From positions 1,240,001 to 1,304,000 of the forward strand of contig NW_026515539.1 of the NCBI RefSeq assembly GCF_014898815.1: a stretch of 64,000 nucleotides of DNA. The letters are read 5' to 3'. Below the pieces are notes generated by a model that was given only the letters and a program-made list of their open reading frames with translations, was not told where the DNA came from and did no database searches. Origin of the DNA: Panonychus citri (lineage: Eukaryota > Arthropoda > Arachnida > Trombidiformes > Tetranychidae). Shown one piece after another: positions 1 to 12,006 of the stretch. Made by a program: the position numbers and the translations under genes. How positions within the stretch are numbered: the stretch's first letter is position 1; every line of letters starts with the position of its first letter.

Positions 1-93
1 ATTCTTTGATTTGTGAATGTGAGCTAAATTTCTTTGCACATAACCATTGGTCCCACTTCCACGAGGAGTTTGTAAACCAATTCCATTATACAT
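1..93 (-). CDS. SRRM2: SRRM2/CWC21 homologue, first coding exon (partial)
   Basis: The minus strand opens with an ATG at 93-91 and encodes 31 residues up to the window edge, beginning MYNGIGLQTPRGSGTNGYVQ. This is almost identical to the N-terminus of SRRM2 (SRm300) and yeast Cwc21, the short segment preceding the cwf21 domain that binds Prp8/Snu114 in the spliceosome. The rest of the gene lies outside the window, so it cannot be told whether this is a long SRRM2 with SR repeats or a short Cwc21-like protein. The start is 513 bp from the MSH2 start, in divergent orientation, so the two genes probably share a promoter region. Identification rests on this short but highly distinctive N-terminus. 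Confidence 0.82.
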   Translation of the reverse strand, partial: MYNGIGLQTPRGSGTNGYVQRNLAHIHKSKN

Positions 94-606
94 GATGACT
101 GAGTGATGGAAATCTATCAATATAAAACATCGAATTATAGATTCAATTAAAAAAAAACAACAAATCAAACAACATAAATTCAAAACAAAAGCAATGTTAT
201 TGTTTTGTCAAAATAAAACCAAAACTCTAGAATCAAGACCAATAAAATGAGACATTTATTATTATTACAAACCTTTAGTTATTACCAAAACCTAGCTGTG
301 TTCTGAACAAAACAATTAAAATATTTAGAAACAGAAATAAAGTCAAACACTAATTAGTCTGATTAATTAGATTCAACTAAAACGATCTCAATTAAAGTTC
401 AACTTTCGACAGAAAATATCTGATACAATCAGCTGAATATCCGATTGTATCGAGTCCCAATCAGTTCGAATTCGAACCAATAGATGTCACTGGAATCGAA
501 TCATGTGTTTGTAGAGAAACGAAAACTTGAAAAGTGAATTTAAATCTCCGTTGATTTGGAATTGATTGTGACACTGAATAAATTGCTTTTCTAATTTACA
601 CTAATC
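94..606. promoter_or_regulatory. Divergent intergenic region between SRRM2 and MSH2
   Basis: This AT-rich 513-bp stretch separates two head-to-head genes and must contain both 5' UTRs and promoters. No TATA box stands out. The only distinctive sequence is the CTCF-like 19-mer at 472-490, annotated separately. No ORF or RNA gene is seen. Confidence 0.55.
472..490 (+). promoter_or_regulatory. Recurrent CTCF-like motif, copy 1
   Basis: The 19-mer TCGAACCAATAGATGTCAC recurs exactly at 53617-53635. Its AATAGATGTCACTG part recurs at 4213-4226, and ATAGATGTCACT at 34766-34777. Its core, CCAATAGATGTCAC, matches 12 of 14 positions of the CTCF core consensus as I recall it (CCASYAGRKGGCRS). It lies 117 bp upstream of the MSH2 ATG. 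The repetition is directly visible; the CTCF link is inference. Confidence 0.45.
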
Positions 607-3600
607 ATGGAAGATGAAGGGAATGATCAAGCCTTAGGTGAGTAAATAAAAGAAAAGAAAACTAAATGATAAGTTTTACTTTGAATGATCTTCTGTTGAT
701 CTTTTGGTCAATTGTCTAATTGGCGCAATTTTTTTTTTCTCCATCTTAATTTCTCATTTTAATGGGTTTTGATTTGATTTAAATTGTTTCTTTTTTTTGT
801 TTTCTTTTGACTTTTAGATGTTCCTCATGAAACTGATTTCCTTATTTTTTATAGAAAATTACCAAATAAATCATCTACAACTGTTCGGCTTTTCGACCGG
901 AAAGATTTCTTCACCATTCATGGATCTGATGCTCTTTTTGTTGCTAATGAAATCTTGAAAACTCAAACAGTTATCAAGTATATTGATAATATCCCATCAC
1001 TTGCCCTGAGTATTAATAAATTGGAAATGATATTAAAAGAATTTCTTTTAATTCGTCATTATCGAATTGAGATTTACAAGCAAGAGAAAAACTCACGTAA
1101 CGCTAATTGGACTCTTGACATTAAAGCTTCACCGGGTAATTTGGGTTCGCTTGAAGATACTTTGTACTCCGTCAATGATAATACTTCGGGTTTGATTTCG
1201 ATAAAAGTTATTGGTTCTGATGTTCCTACTATCGGTGTTGCTTATATAAATACTCTTGAAAGATGTGTTAGTGTTATACAATTTGAAGATGATCAATATT
1301 TGTCCGTTTTTGAGGCGATTCTTGTACAATGTGCTCCCAAAGAAGTTATAATTACCAAGTCATTTCGATCTACATCCTTTTTCCGACGATTTGAAGAGAT
1401 CATGGATTTGAATAAAATTCTGATTACCGATGTGAAACCTCAAAGTTACGTTGATGATTATTCAGCATTACAAATGCGATTGAACAAAATTCTATCGTCC
1501 AAAGTGAAAACAGGTAATTAATGATAAACTTTTCTCCAAATATCAATCAATGGCTAATGATTTTAATTTACTCACAGATTATTTGGAGGAACAAAAATTA
1601 GCCACTGCTGCTTTTAGTGCCGCTATTGATTATTTAAGTCTATCAAATGGTGATACTGATGGACGATATTTACTTAAGAAATTCGATGTATCATTTGTTC
1701 GTCTCGATTCTTCTGCAATTAAATCTCTTGATCTGTTCACTGTTAATGGTTCCGACTCATCGGCTAACAATAATTTCAGTGTCTATCATTTGCTCAATCA
1801 TTGTCGAACCCTCGCTGGTCAGCGTTTACTTGTCCAATGGATTCGTCAACCATTAACTGATCTAAACCATATTCGTAAGTAACTTCATGTATCATATTAA
1901 TTGTTTAATCTAAATTCTTAATCATGTTCATCTTTTGCTTCGCAGAGGAAAGATTGGATTTGGTTGATTTCTTTCGTGAAAATACCGAAACTCGTAAAAC
2001 ATTGAACAATGTCTACTTGCGACGTGTTCCTGATTTATTGCGTTTGTCCAAAAAATTTGAACAAGAAAAAGCGTCTCTATTTGATTGCTGTAAAGTTTAC
2101 GATTTCATCAAGTGTTTACCATGTATTCGGGAACTTCTAGAGTCTAGTGGTGATTCTAAGATCAAAGATACATTTGTTGATCTATTTTCAACCTCAGAGC
2201 AACATTTTGAACCCTTCATCGAACTCATCAAAAGCACAATTGATTTTAATCGTCTTGATGAAAATCGTGAGCCGATGATTAAAGCAGATTTCGATGAAGA
2301 GCTGGGAAAAATTTACAAAGAGTTGGAGGAGGTAGAAAATAGTGCTGAAAATTTGTCGACATCAGTTGCTCGTAAATTTGACCTCGATCCAAGTAAGTTA
2401 AAGTTGGAGCGTAACTCACAGATCGGTTATAACTTCCGAGTTACAAAAAAAGAAGAGAAAAATGTTCGCAACGGTCAAGGAATCCGATTCATTGATCGAG
2501 CCAAAAAAGACGCCATTAGATTTTCTAACACTAAACTTGACGATTTGAGTGGTAAATATGTTGAATTGATGGCTGCTTATGAAAACCAACAAGCAGAGTT
2601 GGTCAGCGGTGTCATTAAAGTTGCTGGTAAGTTTTTTAATCATTCAAATCATTCACTGATTTGCAATAATTTAATAATTTCTTTGGATGTAATTAGCAAC
2701 TTATAGTGAAGCCATGAGGACACTTGGAGATGTCGTCGCTAAACTTGATGTTTTGGTTTCGTTTGCTCTTTACTCTTGTAGTGGTAAAAAATTTGTCCGT
2801 CCCGAGTTGTTGCCTAAAGGTAATTAGTATTTTCTTATGTTGAATTACTATTTATCATTTTATATCTCATCTCTCTTAGGAAGTGGTAAAATAATCATCT
2901 CACAGGTTCGTCATCCTTGTCTTGAAGCTCAACCAAATGGTATTTACGTTCCTAATGATGTTCATCTTGATGAGTCTGAACACAAATTTTTCCTTGTCAC
3001 GGGTCCAAATATGGGAGGTAAATCAACGTACATTCGATCCGTTGGAATCGCCGTTCTATTAGCTCACATTGGTTCTTATATTCCCGCTGATTCCGCCACG
3101 ATCTCATTAGTTGATGGCATTCAAACAAGAGTTGGGTCAAGTGATTATCAGCTCAAAGGTGTGTCAACCTTCATGGCAGAAATGATTGAGACAAGCTCAA
3201 TTCTCAGAGTAAGTAATTAATCTAAAATGTTTGCGTTAGTAAAATTTTAACTCATAATCTGTTCAAAATTAAAACTTCATTAATCAGGGAGCTACTAAAG
3301 ACTCGCTCATTATTATCGATGAACTCGGTCGTGGTACATCCACTTACGATGGATTCGGCTTATCTTGGCATATCTCTGAGTAAGTAATTGTTGTAACTTA
3401 AATAAATTTAGCCAATTGACATTTTCATCAAAATCTTCTGAATAGGTACATAGCCACCAAAATCAAAGCTTATTGCTTTTTCGCTACTCATTTTCACGAG
3501 CTTACAGCTTTAACCAAAACAGTTCCCGCTATTGGTAATCTCCATGTTAAAGCGGAAACCACTTCAGGTGGACTCGTTTTCTTGTATAAAGTTGACAAAG

Positions 3601-3857
3601 GTATTTGTGATCAAAGTTTCGGTATTCATGTTGCCCGATTGGCTCAATTTCCAGAGCACATAATTGCCGATGCATCTGCAAAGGTTCAAGAGCTTGAAGG
3701 ATTCAGTGGTGTCGATGAAAAAACCAGAGCACTTCGTGAATATGTAATGAATTATGTTAAAAAAATGGATGTTGACAATTGTGATGATGATGAAATCGAA
3801 AGTAAAATATCAAACCTACGAGAATATGTTGAAAAACATTCACTTAATCAAATTTAA
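607..3857 (+). CDS. MSH2: DNA mismatch repair protein MSH2
   Basis: Eight exons join in frame to 886 residues: 607-637, 818-1513, 1578-1874, 1946-2626, 2697-2819, 2880-3208, 3288-3379 and 3446-3857. Human MSH2 is 934 residues, so this is full length. MSH2 pairs with MSH6 or MSH3 to recognise mismatches and insertion loops in the nucleus. Visible landmarks are the mismatch-binding-domain segment FDRKDFF, the connector/lever region, and the C-terminal ABC-type ATPase with Walker A GPNMGGKST near residues 651-659, the STFMAEM signature, Walker B IIDELGRGTSTYDG, and the FATHFHEL switch. All catalytic motifs are intact. The first exon carries only ten codons. The start ATG is the first in frame and gives a MEDEGNDQAL leader before the conserved region. 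Confidence 0.97.
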
Positions 3858-4428
3858 TGGCTCATCTTTATCCTGATTTTCGTGAATTAATCTCAATCAT
3901 TCATTTGTTAACCAAAATCAAACTTTTCCTTCTACTTAATTGTCTCCATTTAATTATGATACGAAATTTTGATTCTATTATGTTAAAGTGAACAGTTGTA
4001 ACTGTTGAAAACGAAATCGTAAATTAGAATCAATCTCATCAATAATCATCAGAATCACTCTTATTGTTAATCACAATTAAACTTTTTATTCTGCTTAACT
4101 GTAATTCTTTAATTGATGTAATCAATGAAAATTGCAAACAAACCATTTTTTCTGTTCAATTGTAATAATTAAAATGAAAATTTTACGTAATAAAAAAGAA
4201 ATAAAAAATTCTAATAGATGTCACTGTGAATCGAAACCCATGAGTTTCTCATATGTTTCATTTGGAACAAAAAATTTGTATCAAAATTAGTTAATCATTT
4301 GATTTGTTTTCTTTTCGTTATTCGATGTTAATTAACTTGATTTTCTATTTGAATTTTATTTTATTTCTTCTTATTGTTTCCTCTAGTTAATTGTGACAAG
4401 TCTCTAGTGTAAATTGTCTGTTCTCACA
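3858..4428. other. MSH2-mitoferrin intergenic region
   Basis: This 571-bp AT-rich gap contains the MSH2 3' UTR and the mitoferrin promoter/5' UTR. It holds copy 2 of the CTCF-like motif (AATAGATGTCACTG, 4213-4226), followed as in copy 1 by GAATCGAA. Nothing else is recognisable. Confidence 0.5.
4213..4226 (+). promoter_or_regulatory. Recurrent CTCF-like motif, copy 2
   Basis: AATAGATGTCACTG matches copy 1 (477-492 region) and is followed by the same GAATCGAA after one extra base. It sits about 200 bp upstream of the mitoferrin start codon. Confidence 0.4.
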
Positions 4429-5834
4429 ATGGAAACGTCTAATGTATCTGTTTTTAATGATGAAGAGAATTCATATGAATCTCTTCCTAGTCATTACAGT
4501 TTCCATATTCACATGGCCGCTGGTGCCTTAGCCGGTATAGTTGAACATTGTGTTATGTTTCCAGTAGATTCAGTTAAAGTAAGTAATTTGATATTCACTT
4601 GAGTCATTGTAATAATCCTGCTTTTGTTTAAAATCAATTTCATTTTATTCTCATCTCATTTCTTGTTTTCTTTTCTCTTTTATTTTTCTTCTATTTCTTT
4701 TCATATTAGACCCGAATGCAAATTCTCTATCCAAGTCCTAAAGCTACATATAAATCGGTGCCTGAAGCTCTATTTAAAATTGTTCGTCATGAAGGTATTA
4801 AAAGACCTTTTCGAGGAGTCTCTGTGATGCTGATTGGCGCTGGACCAGCTCATGCTTTCTATTTCTCAATCTATGAAAAAGTCAAAAGATCTATTAGTGG
4901 TACGGAGACCGGTGGCCAAAGTCCTATTGCTCAAAGTAATTACAGTTCTCTATTCTATTACATCTGGCTTTCAGCTCTCATCAATGTCTAAGGAATAGAA
5001 TATATCATGAAATTTTATAAATAACATTCATGTTGTGTCTATGTGTGAGTGTGAAAGAAAAGAGAGAGAGAGAGAGATGAGGAAAAGGAGGTTTGTAAAG
5101 CAAAGTGGTAATTTTATCTTTTTCTCAACAAGATTTAATTCGTTATCCATCTTTATGATGAATGAATATTACTAATGCAAATAGGCGACGTGATGCTTTA
5201 CTCGTTTTTATAGAAATTTCTTGAAAAAATGATATGATATTGATATTTAATGACATTTTGTTATCTTTACTTTGCAGTGGCCGCTGGATGCTTAGCAACA
5301 GTGTTTCATGATGCATGGATGAATCCAGCGGAAACAGTTAAACAAAGGCTACAAATTTACAATAGTCAATATAGTCGTGCATTCCCGTGTTTTATGTCCA
5401 TTTTCAGGAACGAAGGAATGAAAGCATTTTACCGAAGCTACACTACCCAACTTTCAATGAATATTCCCTTTCATTGTGTTCACCTTGTGGCCTACGAGTA
5501 CTCACAAGAACTATTTAATCCCAATAGACAATACAATCCAACGACACATATCGCTAGTGGAGCCATTGGAGGTGCCGTTGCAAGTGCAATAACAACCCCA
5601 CTAGATGTGTGTAAAACCCTTCTCAATACCCAAGATCCTCGAACCCTTCGAGCCTCTAAACAGGCTCGAATCAACGGTTTCTTTCATGCCATAGGAACGA
5701 TTTATCGATGTTGCGGGATTAAAGGCTATTTTAATGGCCTCACTGCTCGAGTTATTTATTCAATTCCATCTACTGCATTATCCTGGTTAGCATACGAATC
5801 TTTTAAAGCGTTTCTCAAATCGGAAAATAGTTGA
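4429..5834 (+). CDS. mfrn: Mitoferrin, mitochondrial iron carrier (SLC25A28/37 type)
   Basis: Three exons (4429-4578, 4710-4935, 5278-5834) join in frame to 310 residues, the usual size of a mitochondrial carrier. Mitoferrin imports ferrous iron across the inner mitochondrial membrane for haem and Fe-S synthesis. The three carrier repeats are visible, each with its PxD/ExxK-type signature: FPVDSVKTRMQ in repeat 1, MNPAETVKQRLQ in repeat 2 and TTPLDVCKTLLNTQ in repeat 3. The FYRSYTTQL segment and LDVCKTLLNTQ are typical of mitoferrins rather than other SLC25 members. The upstream in-frame TTG is not a plausible start; the ATG at 4429 gives the expected hydrophilic leader. Intron 2 contains a GA microsatellite. 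Confidence 0.93.
5061..5077 (+). repeat. (AG)n microsatellite in mitoferrin intron 2
   Basis: An uninterrupted run of AG dinucleotides lies inside the second intron of the mitoferrin gene. Confidence 0.9.
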
Positions 5835-7317
5835 AACTTTATTAGGTTTTTTATATTCTATTTACCTAATTGTATAATAAACGACGAGGCGTTGGTGCTC
5901 TCGTTGTTTTCTCTCTCTCTCTCTCTCTCCTTTTCTCTATCTATCTGTCTATCTCTATCTCTCTCTTTTTGTCGCATTAACACATTATCGTCGATTGAGA
6001 TGAAACATCAACGCCATCCCGCTGGTCAGTTTGTCTATTAGTCGGACAGTTTTTTTCCTTTGAGCTTCAATAAGAAAAAGACTGACAATAATCTTAATTG
6101 TGTTCTTTGTGATTTAATCAATGGGTAAATCATAACTCATGGCGATAATGTTGATAATAAGATTCAGGAGATTCAAAGTGCTTTTATCAAATCTAATTAG
6201 ATTAGGCTTTGCGAAGTAATAATCAATTAAGAGATGAAAATGAATCAATACTTAATTGTTGAAATATTTTCTCTTTCTCTCTACCAAATTTCCCCCCTTG
6301 ACTTAATTGTTGTCTAAATGATTTGGGTTATAAACCTATCATACAACAAGAACGAGAACTTAATTGTTTGTGTGTGAATTGTAGTGATCAATATGAATTT
6401 ACAACACAATTTGATTTATAAATATAAAAAAAAGAAGTTACAATATTTAGAGAGAACAAATTTATTATTTCAATTGATTTAAACTAATTAAATTAATAGA
6501 TTGATGTATATATGCCTTTGAATGAATTCGAGATTCAATTTGTAAAAATAAACAATAAACAAATTGTTACAAACTAAATATCGTTATGATTGTTATTTAA
6601 CTACTCCCTTAATTATGATAGATTAAAATCTTGATTAGCAAATTGTGTTACATTTATTAATTTATGAGTCTTTCAATTTCAGGTACAATAAATTGTTCTC
6701 GAAATCAAGATAATCAATTTTAAGTCTTTCCAACAATTTTCATGATGATATTTAATTGTGATCATTTTTAAATCATAAATTAATTGTATCAATATTTAAA
6801 GAACCAATTTCCTTTTGTCATTTATTTTTCCAATCAGTTAATTGATTAGACTAATTTGTTAAAGCGTTTGATTACTTAATTGTCATCTCACAACAAGCTT
6901 CAAATTACACAATTAAATTTCAACCAGTTAAATTATTTGGAAATTAAATGAAAGTTAATCAGTCATTTCAATCGTCAATTATAATCATGTTTAATTGCTA
7001 AAATTATAAATTACAAATTTAATTTGTATAAATTGTGCTATTTTTGATTAAAATAACGATATTGACCTTGAGGTCAACGTTCAACTGGACATCGCGTCTT
7101 AATTGAGTTTTTTTATTTCTTCATTTGAATGGATTTACAAATGGTCCTCATTTTATACAATCGGTAACAATTAAATTCAGTTCGTCAATTTGATCAGAAA
7201 ATTTTTAAAGTTGTGAGTAGATTATGAGCCATGGTGATTATCTTGATGTCGATTGACCAACTGAACCATTGATCTTAATGATTAGTGAACAATTAATAGT
7301 TTTTTAACTTTTTCTTA
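5835..7317. other. Intergenic region without recognisable gene
   Basis: About 1.5 kb of AT-rich DNA follows mitoferrin. It contains the mitoferrin 3' UTR and a CT microsatellite at 5911-5929. No ORF with coding character, RNA gene or repeat array was seen before the transposon end at 7318. Confidence 0.5.
5911..5929 (+). repeat. (CT)n microsatellite
   Basis: A run of CT dinucleotides followed by a longer pyrimidine-rich stretch (to about 5966) downstream of mitoferrin. Confidence 0.85.
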
Positions 7318-7421
7318 CAGCATTTCTCAGTAACTTTCACCGAGTTACCAAGATGTTTAGTCGAGTTCCCATTTGGATTAGTCAACCCGATAGATGGCAG
7401 AATTTTTTTCAATTCTTTGTC
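7318..7421 (+). repeat. Left terminal inverted repeat
   Basis: This 104-bp arm is the inverse of 8403-8506 with about three substitutions. It begins with CAGCATTTCTC directly after a TA dinucleotide. Confidence 0.9.
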
Positions 7422-8158
7422 TTTTACACGATTTTCATCGCTCCTGATAAACTTTAATTTGATTAACTTTACCTGTGAATTTAAAATTTAATTTTGTGTT
7501 ATTGTTGTTTATCTTGTCACACGGATCAAGTTGGTACCAAAATTATGATAGTTAAACAGTTACTTTAGTTGTTTTTTGTCGCTCTTAAAACTGTTCTATT
7601 ATTGCGTTGTAATAAGTTCAACCATTTTTGTTTCCTTGGTAAGTTTTGTTGGTAATTTGATACAACTTTCTTTTCTCTAACTCAAACTTATACTTTAAAC
7701 TTTATACTTTAAATTTTATACTTTAAACACAATTAAACAAATGATTAAAATTACCTCACATTTATAATCAAAATTGTGTTTTCAGATTTTAAAAGATTGA
7801 AATTCTAATTTTATTTTCTCCTTTTCTTCATATCATACCTAATGAGTTAAACTTATTTGGACCTCATCTCCACTTCCACCCCAACCCTTGGTACTTATTT
7901 ACAATCATCAAATTGGACCTTTGGACAATCAAACTAACCACCAGTCAATTAATATAATTTGTAAATTTTCTTTTGTTTTTACCTAATAATTTGTAAACCA
8001 AATCTATTGTAATTTCCCTCCCTGAAGTTGTCTGGCACAACTTTCCTCCCCAGGAGGAGCTACAGCACATAAACTGTAGTTAGAATGTTAAATCATTGCA
8101 CCCACCAGGGTGTTACAAATAAATTGTCAATGAGTTTCGTAGATTATCAATTCATTTG

Positions 8159-8190
8159 GTCAACTTCTCGGAACAATTAGTCAAGTAGCT
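8159..8190 (+). repeat. Inner inverted repeat, left arm
   Basis: These 32 bases are a perfect inverted copy of 8374-8405, which directly adjoins the right TIR. The preceding bases (about 8146-8158) also weakly match the TIR interior, so this is probably a third, partial TIR-derived arm. Confidence 0.85.
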
Positions 8191-8373
8191 TTCTCATTAA
8201 AAAGACAATTAAAAAAATGGTTTCAAATCACAATTTAATTGTTTTCGTCTCCAAATACTTATTTTAGTAAACTTTTTTTCTATGTTTCGATAGAAAATTG
8301 TTTTAATTTTTTTTCGTAGTCACTGATGAATTTTGGGTAATTTTTTCATTTTATTCATCTTCATGTAATATTG

Positions 8374-8405
8374 AGCTACTTGACTAATTGTTCCGAGAAG
8401 TTGAC
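8374..8405 (-). repeat. Inner inverted repeat, right arm
   Basis: Perfect inverse of 8159-8190. It lies just inside the right TIR and overlaps its inner end by three bases. Confidence 0.85.
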
Positions 8406-8506
8406 AAAGAATTGAAAAAAATTCTGCCATCTATCGGGTAGACTAAATCAAATGGGAACTCGACTAAACATCTTGGTAACTCGGTGAAAGTTACTGAGAA
8501 ATGCTG
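8403..8506 (-). repeat. Right terminal inverted repeat
   Basis: Inverted partner of 7318-7421, ending ...GAGAAATGCTG immediately before a TA dinucleotide. Confidence 0.9.
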
Positions 8507-9012
8507 TATAAAAAGAACACAATTCAACTGAACTTGTGATATTAATCAACTAATGAGCCTCAGGAATAAAGTTTAATCACAATCGACGAAAAATAGAAAA
8601 TAACTTTGTTCTGATTAGTTACGAAAACTTATTCGGTTATTTATTCGAAAAGTGTTCAATTTGATTGGCTCCATTTCACTTGTCTCATCCAATTAGATGA
8701 ACATGACAATCAACTAATCACCTCAACTATCGTTCATTAGAAAACGAAATCACCACTGAAATGAGCAGAAAACATGAGCGCTCCCTATGGAACACGTGAT
8801 GCATGTGAACTATTCTGACCAAAGAGAAAGAGGAAAAGAAAGAGAAGAGAAAGTGATCGTCGTTCCAGAGAAAAGCGAATGGAGTCGCCACTGTTTCCTT
8901 TTCTCTCTTTCTTTTTTCGTCTTTATTTCTCTGTCTTTTCCTCTCACTTTGAAAAGTGAAAATAATAGAAAAAAATCTCAACAATTTAATTTAATTTGGA
9001 ATTAATTTGATT
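8507..9012. other. Transposon-eIF4H intergenic region
   Basis: About 500 bp upstream of the eIF4H start codon, presumably holding its promoter and 5' UTR. It is purine-rich then pyrimidine-rich around 8820-8950. No gene or clear regulatory site was found. Confidence 0.4.
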
Positions 9013-10850
9013 ATGGCTTCTTCCGGTGTTCGTGGTTATTCTGATGGATTCTCCAGGTGAGTTAATTATCCGTTTCAGTTTCATTTTTCTCCTTAAAAAC
9101 CAAATTCTATCCATTGTCTTGGTTTTAAAAACCCAACAAATCACATCAACACATAGCACATTAACATGCTTGTTGTTGGCTCTTTTCTCTCTCCCACTCT
9201 TCATCTCTCTCTTTTTTCCTCTTTTTGTTTCTCTCTCTCTCTTCATTTATCTTTATCTCTTTCTCTTCTCTATTTCTCTCTGTTTCTACCTCAGCGTTAA
9301 ATGAACACATTTCATTAATTCTTTTTCCTATCTCTATTCTTTTGTTTCTTTTCAACTCTCCTTCCTTTTGTTTCCAGGGGTGGTAGAGACCGAGGAGGAT
9401 CAGGCGGAAGATTCCAGGAAGATTCTTATAATTCACCTTATCCTGACCAAGCTTCACGATTTGAGCCACCTTACCAAATTTATGTCGGAAATTTGCCTTC
9501 CAATACTGTACAAGGCGATATTGATGTCATCTTTAAAAGTTTGAAGGTATTTAAATCGCAGCACATTCAACTGTTTTCATCGATTATTTTGCCAAACAAA
9601 ATTAACTCATTTATTGAATTTCTTTCTGTTTTTTTTCTCCACTCAAATGTTATTCTCTTTGTATAGATTAGCACTAGTCGTCTAGTTCGAGATAGAGAAT
9701 CTGATATATTTAAAGGTATGAAAATAACTAGACATTTTTTTCGTCTCTCTCCTTCTCTTTTGAAAATTAATTCTCATCATTAACTTGAACACTTCCTCTC
9801 TTTAAGGTTACGGATTCGTGGAATTTCAAGATGTAGAATCACTTAAAAAATCACTCGAACTCGATGGTGCGGTCAGTAGTCAAAATTGAACTGAATTTTA
9901 ATATCTGTTTACTAATATCTCATTTTATTGTTTCTATAGGAATATTGTGGGCGAGTATTACGTATACATCCGTGTGATAATAAACGTAAAGATCAAAACC
10001 GAAATGCAAGAGGAGGTAATTTAACATCGTTACATCGTTCTTTATACAATCAAGTTCCTAAAATTGTTGATAACTCGGTGAAAATAGTAATTAATGAACA
10101 CACAGGTTGTGTTAATATTGAATTAGGGAGTTTTATTTACCAACAATTTTGGGTACTTTGTCTATTCCTATAATCTTGTTTGTTTGCTCTGAGTTTTTTT
10201 TCACACATTTTTTTTTATTCTTTTCCTTGTGTTTTAAATTAACAGGTTTCGATCGCAATAGGGGACCTCAAACAATGAACAATCGAGGTAGAGGAGGCAA
10301 TGGTGGTGGAGGTGGTGGTGGTTTTGTACCACAGAATCGGGGTGGTTTCTTCAATGATAGAGATGATCAAAGATCAGGAAGTGGAGGAAATGGTGGTGGT
10401 GGTTATAATGATAGAAGCTTCAATGATCGAGGATTCAGAGGCAGAAACTTTGATGATCGTGGTAAAAATAATTTTGGTAATCGTTATGGTGGTAATCGAA
10501 ACTATAACAATCGAGATCGTAAGCCTGCTCCCGCTTACGAACCTTCTGAGTTCAAAGAGCCAACCGACGAGGAGATTGCTAATCGACCTAAACTAAAACT
10601 TTTGCCTCGTAGCAAAGCTGAACCAGTCAACGATTTGGCTGATACTAAAGACAGAGACGCCATTTTTGGAGGCGCTCGACCTAGAGATGAAAAAGTTTAT
10701 GAAGAAAGACGAAGAAAAGAGTCTGAAAAATCAGGTTTGTTTCTTTTTCTTTTTTCTTTCTCTTTCGCGCTTTTTTGAATAGCTTAAGTAGCTAATATTT
10801 ATCTTTTCTTTTTCTTTATCAATTTTACAGAAGACGTTGCATCCAATTAA
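9013..10850 (+). CDS. EIF4H: Translation initiation factor eIF4H-like RNA-binding protein
   Basis: Seven exons (9013-9056, 9378-9546, 9667-9715, 9807-9871, 9940-10015, 10246-10734, 10831-10850) join in frame to 303 residues; human eIF4H is 248. eIF4H stimulates the eIF4A helicase during cap-dependent initiation. After a short glycine/arginine-rich leader there is one RRM with PPYQIYVGNLP (RNP2) and KGYGFVEFQD (RNP1). The segment NTVQGDIDVIFK is nearly that of human eIF4H. The middle is a long RGG/asparagine-rich disordered region. The C-terminus keeps the family signature EFKEPTDEE...RPKLKLLPR and DAIFGGARPRDE, which separates it from eIF4B. The extra length comes from the Gly/Arg/Asn-rich part. 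The last exon encodes only six codons. Confidence 0.93.
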
Positions 10851-11530
10851 TTGTGTTTGCTTCTTTCTCGTATTCTACTGATCACACTCACAACCATCAA
10901 TAATTAAATGTTGATCGCGCTTCTTCATTTTCAAAAAGACGCTACTCAGAATTTTCAATTTCTTCACAAAATCTTCTCTTTTTTTCCTGTTGCATGGATG
11001 AAAAATCAATCAACTAAAAAATTAAAATCATTCAAAATCCAGTAATTTATCAATCATGTATAAAACGAAAAACACCAAAACCAGCCAATCAACCAGCACA
11101 TCAACATCAGCAAACAACAACAACAAAAAACATTATATAACACACACATACACACTACACATACACTAAAATTAATTAATTAATTGACCGACCGAGAAGC
11201 TAAAGACATATACTACCTATGGACTTTTCTTCCGCAATCATACCCAAATTACCAATTAACAAATGGTAAAAATAATTAGCTTGTTACATATAAACACAAA
11301 AATATGAAATCAACGCAAAAATCATTTGGATGTATGGACACAATGGATAAACAAAATTGATTCTTACAATTGTATTCTAATATCTTCATGTGTCAATCTT
11401 ACATTTATCCTCTTTTTTGTCTTTTTTCATTTCTCGAAATGAAAATTTATGTCGCTTCGAAATTTTTGTTGGCCCTTTTTTTCTTCTTCTTTAGGATCTG
11501 CTTTTTTTGTCATTCTCTCTCTTTTTTCTT

Positions 11531-11550
11531 CTCTCTCTCTCTCTCTCTCT
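11531..11550 (+). repeat. (CT)n microsatellite
   Basis: Twenty bases of perfect CT repeat in a long pyrimidine-rich tract between eIF4H and MED7. Confidence 0.9.
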
Positions 11551-12006
11551 CCTTTCTCTCCTTTGTGCTGGTGTATCACTGGCAGAATTAAATTTTCACA
11601 TCACTCTAATCATCTCTCTTTCTCTCTCTATTTTTCTTTCTCTTTTTCTCCATCTCTTGTCGACACTTTCTTTCAATAGAATTCCATTATTAATTCAACA
11701 CAAGATGATTAACTTTTTTTTACAGAAGAACAATAAAGAGAGAAAATGAGAAGAACAATTAAAAAAAATGGTGGAATCATTTTCTCAAATCAACTCGTTG
11801 CCTTTAAAACAGAATTAGAAAAGAATACGTGTTACATGTGAGACGAAAATCGAAAGGAAAAAGACACACTTGTGTACAGGAATAGGAATTTAAATCAAGG
11901 TGCAAAAGTGCAAACTAATTGTTGCAAAAGCTAAGAAATTAAAATTAATCCGGTTAATCAGAAAGTAAAGAGTAAATGTTTACCATTTCGTATTTGCCTC
12001 TCTCCG

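Larger units (their letters stand above)
7318..8506. mobile_element. Non-autonomous Tc1/mariner-like element with 104-bp TIRs
   Basis: The segment is bounded by near-perfect 104-bp terminal inverted repeats (7318-7421 and 8403-8506, about three mismatches) starting CAGCATTTCTCAG. Both ends are flanked directly by TA (7316-7317 and 8507-8508), the target duplication made by Tc1/mariner-type transposases. The 1189-bp element has no transposase-length ORF, so it would depend on a transposase supplied elsewhere. Next to the right TIR, a 32-bp perfect inverted repeat (8159-8190 with 8374-8405) forms a second, nested foldback. Both TIRs contain the CTCF-like core GATAGATGGCAG. The family assignment rests on TA and the TIR start only. 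Confidence 0.85.

Noticed and set aside
11370..11749. Overlapping plus-strand ORFs of 73-80 residues
   Set aside because: They are translations of CT-rich low-complexity DNA in three frames.
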